A DNA stretch of 64,000 nucleotides from Brasilonema sennae CENA114 (GTDB taxonomy: Bacteria > Cyanobacteriota > Cyanobacteriia > Cyanobacteriales > Nostocaceae), in the NCBI RefSeq assembly GCF_006968745.1, contig NZ_CP030118.1:3050654-3114653 (forward strand), in the 5' to 3' direction. This document shows, in pieces, positions 37,835 through 45,274 of this stretch. The first letter of the stretch is position 1. The number at the start of each line of letters is the position of its first letter. The translations under genes were made by a program, and so were the position numbers. The notes beneath the pieces are model-generated. The model was given only the letters and a program-made list of their open reading frames with translations. It did not search any database and was not told where the DNA came from.

Positions 37835-37939
37835 ATTTAGGCGTTGCTTTCGAGTAAGTATGACAGAAAAAAATCAAATGTCTCAAACACAAGTTCTGCA
37901 GTGCCTTCACGCCTTACCGTTAATCAGCAACGCCTAAAT
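37835..37939. repeat. MITE-like element with ATTTAGGCGTTGCT ends
   Basis: Terminal inverted repeats ATTTAGGCGTTGCT and AGCAACGCCTAAAT, 105 bp in all. Outside it, TTTTAGATTTTAGAT and ATCTAAAATCTAAAA extend the palindrome. The ends resemble the element at 52099 (GGCGTTGCT core). Confidence 0.7.
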
Positions 37940-38014
37940 CAAAAATTAAAAATCTAAAATCTAAAATCATACAAACTCTGCCCATAAAAAAATTGCAAAT
38001 AAGGTACAATCATC

Positions 38015-38389
38015 ATGAACGTTATACAAGGTTTGACAAAAGCTCTCGTCTACGTCACAGACATAGACAAACAAATCGATTTTTATCAAAATAAATTGGG
38101 TTTAACAATCAAATGTCGGCAAAGTATAGAAGGACGCATTGATAAACAATGGGTGGAGTTTATCACAGGCGAATGCACTTTGGTTTTGCACGGCAATATG
38201 CAGAAGCAAATCGGTACAGATAAACCCACGCTGTTAGCATTTCACGTAGATGATATTGATGCAGCTTATAAAGAATTGACAGAACGCGGCGTTAAACTTA
38301 GCGCAATTCGTTCTCCCTCGCCTGGGTTAAAAATTGCCGAAGGTATTGATCCAGAAGGTAACCCGTTCAGTATTGATTGTCAAAAATGA
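38015..38389 (+). CDS. Glyoxalase/VOC-fold protein
   Basis: A 124-aa protein with the vicinal-oxygen-chelate fold: TKALVYVTDIDKQIDFYQNKLGL, then WVEFITGECTLVLH, LLAFHVDDIDAAYKELTERG and DPEGNPFSIDC. VOC proteins may be metal-dependent isomerases, dioxygenases or binding (resistance) proteins. Between the two P450 genes it could be a tailoring enzyme or self-resistance by sequestration. The specific function is not known. Confidence 0.85.
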   Translation: MNVIQGLTKALVYVTDIDKQIDFYQNKLGLTIKCRQSIEGRIDKQWVEFITGECTLVLHGNMQKQIGTDKPTLLAFHVDDIDAAYKELTERGVKLSAIRSPSPGLKIAEGIDPEGNPFSIDCQK

Positions 38390-38438
38390 ATGATTGTCAG
38401 CAATATAAATAAAACCAAAATAGAGAAACATAGAAACT

Positions 38439-39695
38439 ATGATGGGACAACATTCAACACAACCGGAAAAGAAAACTTGCCCCCATCTTGGGGAAAAATA
38501 CCAACCATTTGTCAACCCACAACTGGACGATCCATATTCGTTTTATAAAGTTGCAAGACAAGAAGAGCCGCTATTTCATAGCCCATTGTTAAACGGCTAT
38601 GTTCTGACTAGCTATGATGAAATCTTAAAGGTACTTAAAGACCCAGCAAGATTTTCTTCAATGGATACTCTTGCTCCGGTGATCAAATTCACGCCTCAAA
38701 CAGTTGAAGCCCTCAAGCAAGGTGTCCCCAAAGTTCGTGATTTGGTGAATAGTGACGGCGAAGATCACAAACGCTTGCGTGCTCCTTTCATGAGAGTATT
38801 TGCACCAGAGCGGATTGAGGCAATGGAAGGACCAATTCACACTATTGCTAACAGATTGGTAGACAATTTTGTTAATGATGGTCACGCCGACATCATACGG
38901 CAATTTTCCTATCCACTACCGCTTGAAGCCATCCTCACCATGTATGGTATTCCTTCAGACAGGATGAAAGATCTTAAGAAGTGGTGCTATGACATGGATG
39001 AGCTGCTGTCAACGCCAATGACGCCAGAACGTCAGTTAGAATGTGCTCAAAGTTTTGTGTCAATGCAGCACTACGTTGTTAGTCTCATTGAGGAGCGACG
39101 GAAATCACCTCAAGACGATCTCATTAGCAATGTGCTGTCCTCTGACCTGAACATGGTAGAGTTAGTCAGTATTTTATGTGGGTTAGTACAAGCAGGACAT
39201 AAGACGAGTTCTCATCTAATTGGGAATGCTTTAAAACACTTGCTAGAGCAGCCTCATTTATGGCAAACTATTTGTGATAATCCTGCACTCATTCCTGTTG
39301 CTCTTGAAGAGATACTAAGGTATGATGCTCCTGTCACATCAATGACTCGCACAACTACCCAAGAAGTTGAGCTAGCGGGAGTCATGCTGCCCAAGGGTAC
39401 TCGAATCTATTTGATATATGGCTCTGCCAATCGGGATGAAACTAAATACAGCAATGCTGATAGTGTTGATTTAGAACGCTTCAAACAGGTTACCCCCAAC
39501 CATCTAGCGTTTGGTCATGGAACCCATCGTTGCATTGGTTCGCACTTTGCCCGTCGGGAAGCAAGGATTGGGCTGGAGATCTTATCTAAGAGATTGCCAA
39601 ATCTGCGACTGCGTCCCAATCAAGAACTAACCCACTCTCCAAATATGATATTCCGTGGTTACTCACACCTAGAGGTGGAGTGGGATGTCGCGTGA
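38439..39695 (+). CDS. Cytochrome P450, second, lacking the helix-I acid
   Basis: A 418-aa P450 with haem loop FGHGTHRCIGSHFARREA (ligand Cys365) and ExxR helix in LEEILRYDAPVTSMTRTT. The I-helix reads GLVQAGHKTSSHLIGNAL, so Lys stands where the proton-delivery acid normally is. P450s without the acid often do unusual chemistry such as coupling or use other proton paths, which makes this a candidate for aryl-aryl coupling. It lies 50 bp after the VOC gene, suggesting cotranscription. Confidence 0.9.
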   Translation: MMGQHSTQPEKKTCPHLGEKYQPFVNPQLDDPYSFYKVARQEEPLFHSPLLNGYVLTSYDEILKVLKDPARFSSMDTLAPVIKFTPQTVEALKQGVPKVRDLVNSDGEDHKRLRAPFMRVFAPERIEAMEGPIHTIANRLVDNFVNDGHADIIRQFSYPLPLEAILTMYGIPSDRMKDLKKWCYDMDELLSTPMTPERQLECAQSFVSMQHYVVSLIEERRKSPQDDLISNVLSSDLNMVELVSILCGLVQAGHKTSSHLIGNALKHLLEQPHLWQTICDNPALIPVALEEILRYDAPVTSMTRTTTQEVELAGVMLPKGTRIYLIYGSANRDETKYSNADSVDLERFKQVTPNHLAFGHGTHRCIGSHFARREARIGLEILSKRLPNLRLRPNQELTHSPNMIFRGYSHLEVEWDVA

Positions 39696-39836
39696 CAGGT
39701 TGAGTCAACCCGTCCATAAAAAGCTTTGGTAACGTAGCCTGCTTACAGTATCTATGTGCCACTGAATCGAAGCCATTCAGTAAAAACTGAGCTTCAAAAT
39801 GTTCATTCATATGTAGTTTCAAGGAGAAACACAACA

Positions 39837-40064
39837 ATGAGTACACCTCCAATTTTAAAACTTGGTTCTGTCGATGCATCTGTCTCACAACTGCAAAATG
39901 ATTTGTCTGCAAAGGGATATCTCGACGCGACTGCAGTTAACGGCATATTTGATCAAGCAACCGAAGAAGCAGTCAAAAAATTTCAACAGGACAACGACCT
40001 AACAGTGGATGGTGTTGTTGGACCTCAAACTGGTCAAAAATTAGGTGGTGGTCCTCCTGCATAA
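39837..40064 (+). CDS. Stand-alone peptidoglycan-binding-domain miniprotein 1
   Basis: The ATG at 39837 follows AAGGAG and gives a 75-aa protein that is just one PG_binding_1 domain: VSQLQNDLSAKGYLDATAVN, GIFDQATEEAVKKFQQDNDL, TVDGVVGPQTGQKLGGG. There is no signal peptide and no catalytic domain, so the protein should stay in the cytoplasm unless exported otherwise. It is the most diverged of four tandem copies inside the biosynthetic cluster. The function is unknown. Confidence 0.85.
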   Translation: MSTPPILKLGSVDASVSQLQNDLSAKGYLDATAVNGIFDQATEEAVKKFQQDNDLTVDGVVGPQTGQKLGGGPPA

Positions 40065-40219
40065 AACTCACAAGTCTCCCCTATAGAAAAGTAGGAAGGA
40101 TGAAAGTTAAAGAATCACAAATCTATATTTCTTTTTGGACTTCATACTTCTTACTTATTTTTGAAATCTCAATTTCACACAATAGTTGATTTTGTCACTC
40201 ATTCAGGAGAAATAGAACA

Positions 40220-40444
40220 ATGGGTATGCCTCCAACCTTAAGTCGTGGTTCCACAGGTGATTTTGTACAAGGACTGCAACGTGACCTTTCTGCAAAAGGA
40301 TATCTTGATGCTAGTGCAGTTAGCGGCACATTTGATGAAGCAACTGAAGAAGCAGTCAAAAAATTTCAACAGGAAAATGGCTTAACAGTGGATGGAGTTG
40401 TCGGACCTCAAACTGGTCAAAAATTAGGTGGTCCTCCTGCATAA
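40220..40444 (+). CDS. Stand-alone peptidoglycan-binding-domain miniprotein 2
   Basis: A 74-aa PG_binding_1-type domain (MGMPPTLSRGSTGDFVQGLQ ... DGVVGPQTGQKLGGPPA), with AGGAGAAATAGAACA before the ATG. It is identical in protein sequence to copy 3, and the 155-bp spacer is nearly the same, so it is a recent 380-bp duplication. It has no signal peptide. Confidence 0.85.
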   Translation: MGMPPTLSRGSTGDFVQGLQRDLSAKGYLDASAVSGTFDEATEEAVKKFQQENGLTVDGVVGPQTGQKLGGPPA

Positions 40445-40599
40445 AACTTAAAACAAGACCCTATAGACAAGTAAGAAGGATGAAAGTTGAATAATCACAA
40501 ATCTATATTTATTTTCTGACTTCATCCTTCCTACTGGTTTTGAAAATCTCAATTTCACACAGCAATTGATTTTGTCGTTTATTTAGGAGAAATAGAACA

Positions 40600-40824
40600 A
40601 TGGGTATGCCTCCAACCTTAAGTCGTGGTTCCACAGGTGATTTTGTACAAGGACTGCAACGTGACCTTTCTGCAAAAGGATATCTTGATGCTAGTGCAGT
40701 TAGCGGCACATTTGATGAAGCAACTGAAGAAGCAGTCAAAAAATTTCAACAGGAAAATGGCTTAACAGTGGATGGAGTTGTCGGACCTCAAACTGGTCAA
40801 AAATTAGGTGGTCCTCCTGCATAA
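40600..40824 (+). CDS. Stand-alone peptidoglycan-binding-domain miniprotein 3
   Basis: A 74-aa protein with the same amino-acid sequence as copy 2, preceded by the same AGGAGAAATAGAACA site. The identity of coding and spacer DNA argues for a very recent duplication or gene conversion, perhaps a dosage effect. It has no signal peptide and no other domain. Confidence 0.85.
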   Translation: MGMPPTLSRGSTGDFVQGLQRDLSAKGYLDASAVSGTFDEATEEAVKKFQQENGLTVDGVVGPQTGQKLGGPPA

Positions 40825-40979
40825 AACTTAAAACAAGACCCTATAGACAAGTAAGAAGGATGAAAGTTGAATAATCACAAATCTATATTTATTTTCTGAC
40901 TTCATCCTTCCTACTGGTTTTGAAAATCTCAATTTCACACAGCAATTGATTTTGTCGTTTATTTAGGAGAAATAGAACA

Positions 40980-41204
40980 ATGGGTATGCCTCCAACCTTA
41001 AGTCGTGGTTCCACAGGTGATTTTGTACAAGGACTGCAACGTGACCTTTCTGCAAAGGGATATCTTGACACCAGTGCAGTTAGTGGCACATTTGATCAAG
41101 CCACTGAAGAAGCAGTTAAAGCATTTCAACAGGACAATGGCTTAACACCAGATGGAGTGGTTGGACCGCAAACAGGTCAAAAATTAGGTGGTCCTCCTGT
41201 TTAA
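40980..41204 (+). CDS. Stand-alone peptidoglycan-binding-domain miniprotein 4
   Basis: A 74-aa copy with the same N-terminus as copies 2 and 3 and a changed second half (LDTSAVSGTFDQATEEAVKA, then LTPDGVVGPQTGQKLGGPPV). It is followed by a strong hairpin that ends the array. Confidence 0.85.
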   Translation: MGMPPTLSRGSTGDFVQGLQRDLSAKGYLDTSAVSGTFDQATEEAVKAFQQDNGLTPDGVVGPQTGQKLGGPPV

Positions 41205-41233
41205 CCTAAACTCGTATAACTTAAATTATGATA

Positions 41234-41265
41234 ACAACGCGGGTTGACGACTCAACCCGTGTTGT
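41234..41265 (+). terminator. Terminator-like hairpin after the miniprotein array
   Basis: ACAACGCGGGTTGA-CGAC-TCAACCCGTGTTGT, a 14-bp stem with one mismatch, followed by ATAGTGTTTTACTTT. A shorter relative (GGTTGAGTCAACCCG) follows the second P450 at about 39698. Confidence 0.65.
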
Positions 41266-41301
41266 ATAGTGTTTTACTTTAAAGAGATGGAGAGTTAAAT
41301 A

Positions 41302-41829
41302 ATGAGTACCCTTGAGAAAACTTCTGAATCTAATTTGTTAGAAAAACCACCATCTTCTGGAATGAATAGCATTCAGAGTGAGGCTTTTAAACGCAGTCTT
41401 CTGTGGCATGGTATTTTGTTCTGTACCTTAGGATTTATCCTTGGCTTGTTGATCCCTTTGTATGCCAATCCACGTGCGGGGCTAGCAGCCCATGCACTTT
41501 CAATCACACAGGGAATGTTCTTAGCAATCATCGGTTTATCTTATCCATACCTCAAGTTACCATTGTGGATTGCTAGAGCAAGTTTTTGGTCGTTTCTCAT
41601 CAGTGCTTATATTGGTGTGATTGGTCAGATTCTGGCAGCAGCATTTGCTTTAGTGAGGATTTTTCCGATGACAGGACAGGGACTTCCCGAAGGTCCTGCG
41701 TGGTTGGAGACCGCTGTCGAAATACCTACCAAAGTCATGACCACTTTTCTCCTTTTAGCCTGTTTTGTTATTCTCTATGGCTTAAGGCAAACTAAAAGTG
41801 GTTCCGCTTCACCAGAAGAATCTATTTAG
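41302..41829 (+). CDS. Four-helix membrane protein, hydroxylaminobenzene mutase-like
   Basis: A 175-aa protein with about four membrane segments and GGAG before its ATG. The stretch LLWHGILFCTLGFILGLLIP followed by LYANPRAGLAAHALSITQGM resembles the ANPRMGL-x-H-x-EG signature that I associate with hydroxylaminobenzene mutases (HabA type), which rearrange N-hydroxyanilines to aminophenols. I cannot verify this by alignment. If right, it would be an unusual tailoring function acting on an N-hydroxy or similar aromatic intermediate at the membrane. Otherwise it is an uncharacterised small membrane protein of the cluster. Confidence 0.6.
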   Translation: MSTLEKTSESNLLEKPPSSGMNSIQSEAFKRSLLWHGILFCTLGFILGLLIPLYANPRAGLAAHALSITQGMFLAIIGLSYPYLKLPLWIARASFWSFLISAYIGVIGQILAAAFALVRIFPMTGQGLPEGPAWLETAVEIPTKVMTTFLLLACFVILYGLRQTKSGSASPEESI

Positions 41830-41957
41830 TCATTGCCATGTCATAGCACAATAATAGACTTCTGCGAAAATTAGATTTGAACTCAAGCAAAATAAGGAGT
41901 TACGTCTTATTTTCAAAGATATCTATTATTTTTAGACACTGGTTTAGGGAGAATTAA

Positions 41958-42058
41958 ATGAAGTTTTTATCTTCGTTAATTACTATGACCTGATTGGGTA
42001 CTACTTTAACTTATAGTATTGAAGCCAGACAATCAAAACTTAGCCAAAATCAGCCAAA
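41958..42058 (+). pseudogene. Decayed signal-peptide reading frame ahead of ridA
   Basis: AGGGAG then ATG at 41958 reads MKFLSSLITMT, a TGA (41991-41993), then LGTTLTYSIEARQSKLSQNQ. Apart from the stop this looks like a signal peptide with a cleavage site after IEA. It runs into the RidA gene in a different frame. It suggests the RidA once had an exported form, now lost by a nonsense change and a frameshift. Confidence 0.5.
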
Positions 42059-42475
42059 ATGTCATATTCCCCAGATTCGGTCGAATATCTAACCTCTCCT
42101 GAGACGACATCTATGAATCTTCCCTTTTCGGAAGCCGTACGTGTTGGTAACATGCTTTACCTCTCAGGGGTTATCGGAAACATCCCTGGGAAAAAGCAGC
42201 TTGTCACTGGTGGAATAAAAGCTGAGACAAAGCAAACTATGGACAATATTAAACGTATTATTGAGAGACATGGTTCATCAATTGACCGAATTATTCAATG
42301 CAAGGTAATGCTTGCGGATATACAAGAGTGGGGCCCTATGAACGAGGTTTATCTTAGTTATTTCTCACCGTCACGATTGCCTGCAAGAAGTGCCTTAGCC
42401 GCAACCGGTTTAGCTTTAAATGCACGAGTGGAAATGGAATGTATAGCGACACTCACTCCTATGATAGAAAGTTAA
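42059..42475 (+). CDS. RidA-family (YjgF/YER057c) imine deaminase-like protein
   Basis: A 138-aa protein with the RidA fold: PFSEAVRVGNMLYLSGVIGN, TKQTMDNIKRIIERHGSSID, CKVMLADIQEWGPMNEVYLS, YFSPSRLPARSALAATGLAL and EMECIATL. The Arg in LPARSAL is the usual substrate-binding residue. RidA proteins hydrolyse reactive imines and enamines; the pathway's oxidase should make such an imine, so this protein may control or clean up intermediates. The ATG has no good ribosome-binding site, and a decayed signal-peptide frame lies just upstream. Confidence 0.85.
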   Translation: MSYSPDSVEYLTSPETTSMNLPFSEAVRVGNMLYLSGVIGNIPGKKQLVTGGIKAETKQTMDNIKRIIERHGSSIDRIIQCKVMLADIQEWGPMNEVYLSYFSPSRLPARSALAATGLALNARVEMECIATLTPMIES

Positions 42476-42527
42476 ATTACCAGAATTGTCAAGCGAAGTA
42501 TTAGTCAGGAGAGGGTAAACACAAACC

Positions 42528-44189
42528 ATGAATCAGTCAAGCACAAGAAACCAACCGAAAAGTTCAACAAACATCTTCCAAGATAAAAATTTTTACATCA
42601 TAAATCTTGTGACAGTGGTGGGAATTTTAGGGGGAACCCTCTATAACCCCGCACTACCAACCATACAAGACAAAATTTTTCATGTTACACCAGAGGAAGC
42701 TTCATGGATCTCGACACTTTTCCAGTTGCCCGGTGCGGTTATTACTCCAATATTTGGAATTTTAGCTGACGTTTTAGGCAGAAAGCAAGTCCTGATTCCT
42801 TCGCTGCTGGTGTTTGCCCTTGGTGCTGGGTTAAGCGGCTGGGCATCTAATTTCACGACCAATGTAACACAGCAATTTAGAATCCATTTAGGAGGGCGAT
42901 TTGTACAGGGTGTTGGTGCTGCTAGCTTAGAACCGCTACAACTTACCGTTCTTAGCGATCTTTACCAAGGCAGAAAACTAGGCGCTGCAATGGCATTTAA
43001 TGCCGCTTTGATTGGTATGAGTGGGGCACTTTTTCCGCTTATTGGTGGGATATTAGGCCAGATTAACTGGCAATATACGTTTTTACCAGGATTGGTTGCC
43101 ATTCCAATAGCATTTTTGGTACTGGTGACACTAAGATTACCAAGAAGACCACAGAACACAGAGAAATTTCAACTCAAATCTTATCTACAAAGCACTTGGA
43201 ACAGCATAAACAATCGTCACGTACTAGGGCTGTTGTTCGCAGTCATGTCTCTGTTCTTGCTGCAAACTTTATGTTTAACTTATATTCCATTCTTGGCGAC
43301 AAAGAACTTCCAAACAACAGATTTGCAAAATGGGATTATCCTGACGAGTATGTCAATTGCGCTGGCGTTTTTCGCTGCTCAATTGGGACGCTTGACTCAA
43401 AGTCTTTCGGAAATTAAACTCATCAAACTTTCTTTTATTCTCTTTGCAGTTGCGCTGTTGATTCTTCCTATTATTCCTAACTTTTGGTTGATATTCATCC
43501 CAATGATTTTATTGGGTGCTGCTCAAGGTATCGCTCTTCCATCTTCCCAAGCACTGTTAGGAGGACTTTCTGCACAAGATTCTCGGGCTGGATTTATGGC
43601 GGTAAATACCTCTATTATGTCATGGGGACAAACACTTGGTCCGTTTCTTGGAAGTTTAGCCATCACATTTTGGGGACTACCAGCAGTCTTTTACTCCAGC
43701 GCCGTTTTTGCCGTTATTTCATTTGCAGTTTTCAATTATTTCCTAACAACTAAAATATTCAATTTCACTGCAAAAACCGTACAGGTCGAGCTTCCTGTAA
43801 ACACCGATGAAACAACTTTAATTCCACCACAACCTGCATCTCCAACAAATATACAAACATCTATTGCACAGCTATTACATGTCCAAACTAACAGAGTCTT
43901 TGAATTGCCGGATAATTTTCAGGTCATTAATATCGGCAAGTCCAGCAATCGCATTATTCCCGAAGTGGATCTTTCAGATTTACCTAGTTCTGAACTTGTC
44001 TCACGTGTTCATGCCCAGATTCGTTTTGACGGAAACGAATACTATATCCAAGATCTGAACAGTTCAAACGGCACTTACATTAACAATTATCCAGTCATAC
44101 CAGGTGTTTGGTACAAGTTAAAACCAGGTATTCGCATTGATATTGGGCGGCGAGACACGATAACATTCATGTTTGCGCTTGATGAGTAG
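42528..44189 (+). CDS. MFS transporter fused to a C-terminal FHA domain
   Basis: A 553-aa protein. Residues 1 to about 410 are a 12-helix MFS exporter (FGILADVLGRKQVLIPSLLV as motif A, GVGAASLEPLQLTVLSDLYQ). A linker follows, and about 455-550 is a forkhead-associated domain: NIGKSSNRIIPEVDLSDL, VSRVHAQIRFDGNEYYIQDL, NSSNGTYINNYPVI. The FHA-defining residues G-S-R-H and N-S-S-N-G-T are all present. FHA domains bind phosphothreonine, so transport could be gated by a Ser/Thr kinase. It is the last gene of the biosynthetic cluster and resembles the MFS at 28051, which lacks the tail. Confidence 0.9.
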   Translation: MNQSSTRNQPKSSTNIFQDKNFYIINLVTVVGILGGTLYNPALPTIQDKIFHVTPEEASWISTLFQLPGAVITPIFGILADVLGRKQVLIPSLLVFALGAGLSGWASNFTTNVTQQFRIHLGGRFVQGVGAASLEPLQLTVLSDLYQGRKLGAAMAFNAALIGMSGALFPLIGGILGQINWQYTFLPGLVAIPIAFLVLVTLRLPRRPQNTEKFQLKSYLQSTWNSINNRHVLGLLFAVMSLFLLQTLCLTYIPFLATKNFQTTDLQNGIILTSMSIALAFFAAQLGRLTQSLSEIKLIKLSFILFAVALLILPIIPNFWLIFIPMILLGAAQGIALPSSQALLGGLSAQDSRAGFMAVNTSIMSWGQTLGPFLGSLAITFWGLPAVFYSSAVFAVISFAVFNYFLTTKIFNFTAKTVQVELPVNTDETTLIPPQPASPTNIQTSIAQLLHVQTNRVFELPDNFQVINIGKSSNRIIPEVDLSDLPSSELVSRVHAQIRFDGNEYYIQDLNSSNGTYINNYPVIPGVWYKLKPGIRIDIGRRDTITFMFALDE

Positions 44190-44287
44190 CTATTATCGGT
44201 GCTCACAAGACTTTGATTTGTATTTATCAAATAGTATTCGTGTTTGCCGATGGAAATCAGGCATTCGTTTTAGTTTGGGTTAGTTCA

Positions 44288-45148
44288 TCAAAATAGACGA
44301 ACAGGTTTGGAATTAAGACGCTCAGCAATAGGTTTTAGCTGCTTAATTAAAGAAATCATATTTTTATAGTCAGGGGGTTCTGCATTTGGTACATATCCAA
44401 CGTCTTGAACTATATTAGGAGGAGCATCTTTCATATAATTACGAATCAACTGTTGACGATTTATTTCGACATTCGGCCCAATCAAAACAGAACCAGATGG
44501 AACATTTTGAGAATCAGTGAATAATATACGAAATTTTGCTGCACCTAATTTCGTTTTATAAAAATTGTATTCTGTTGACGAAATGGCGCCAGCCGCAGCC
44601 TTTCCTTGTGCCACCAATTCAAGCACTGTTTTTGGTGTAGGAGCAGATAAAATCTCTGTCAATGTGAAACCGGAAAGATTACGCAATGGGAAATAATATC
44701 CAGTGGCGGAACCTGGTTGACCTAAGGCAATTGTCTTACCCTGTAAATCTTTTAATTTTCGTAGAAGACTGTCTTCGCGTACAACAAATATTGCTTGTGG
44801 ATAGTCCTGGTTTTCAAGACTGAAAATTGGTGAATATTGATAGTTAGCACTTGCAATTGCAGCCAAACCTGGAGGAGCAAAAACTAATGACCAAGCACCA
44901 CGCTGAATGCGCTCAAGGGCTATGTTTTCATTCAAAGTTGGCTCTAATTGAATAATTGCTTTCGTCTTAGCACCCAAATATTCACGGAAGCGAACAAATC
45001 GTTCTAGCGTTTGTTTTCCATCTCCATAGCTAATCATGCCAATTACTAACTCAAGTTCTTGATTTGATGTTTCTTCTGCTGCACAAGCGGTGAACAGAAG
45101 CAATGTCTGTAAAAGAAATAAACGTCGGGAAAGTTGAGATGACATCAA
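44288..45148 (-). CDS. PhnD-like substrate-binding lipoprotein
   Basis: A 286-aa protein with a lipoprotein signal (RRLFLLQTLLLFTAC, modified Cys after FTA) and the periplasmic binding fold of the phosphonate/phosphite PhnD group (LVIGMISYGDGKQTLERFVR, RGAWSLVFAPPGLAAI, LQGKTIALGQPGSATGYYFP). No ABC permease or ATPase lies nearby. It is divergent from a haem-binding sensor-like membrane protein, so it may act as a sensing partner rather than a transporter component. Confidence 0.8.
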   Translation of the reverse strand: MMSSQLSRRLFLLQTLLLFTACAAEETSNQELELVIGMISYGDGKQTLERFVRFREYLGAKTKAIIQLEPTLNENIALERIQRGAWSLVFAPPGLAAIASANYQYSPIFSLENQDYPQAIFVVREDSLLRKLKDLQGKTIALGQPGSATGYYFPLRNLSGFTLTEILSAPTPKTVLELVAQGKAAAGAISSTEYNFYKTKLGAAKFRILFTDSQNVPSGSVLIGPNVEINRQQLIRNYMKDAPPNIVQDVGYVPNAEPPDYKNMISLIKQLKPIAERLNSKPVRLF

Positions 45149-45274
45149 AGGTTTTTAGCAAAGATTTTTGGGATACTTTGTTATTATCTAATAATATTAA
45201 GCATTAAATCATTTTTCTACAAAAATGTTATAATGATATAAAAAATAATAATTTTTGATTCAGCAATAAAAACC

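Larger units (their letters stand above)
40220..41204 (+). repeat. Tandem gene duplication, 380-bp period
   Basis: The ATGs at 40220, 40600 and 40980 are exactly 380 bp apart. Copies 2 and 3 and the spacers after them match almost base for base; copy 4 has several changes in its second half. Confidence 0.9.
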
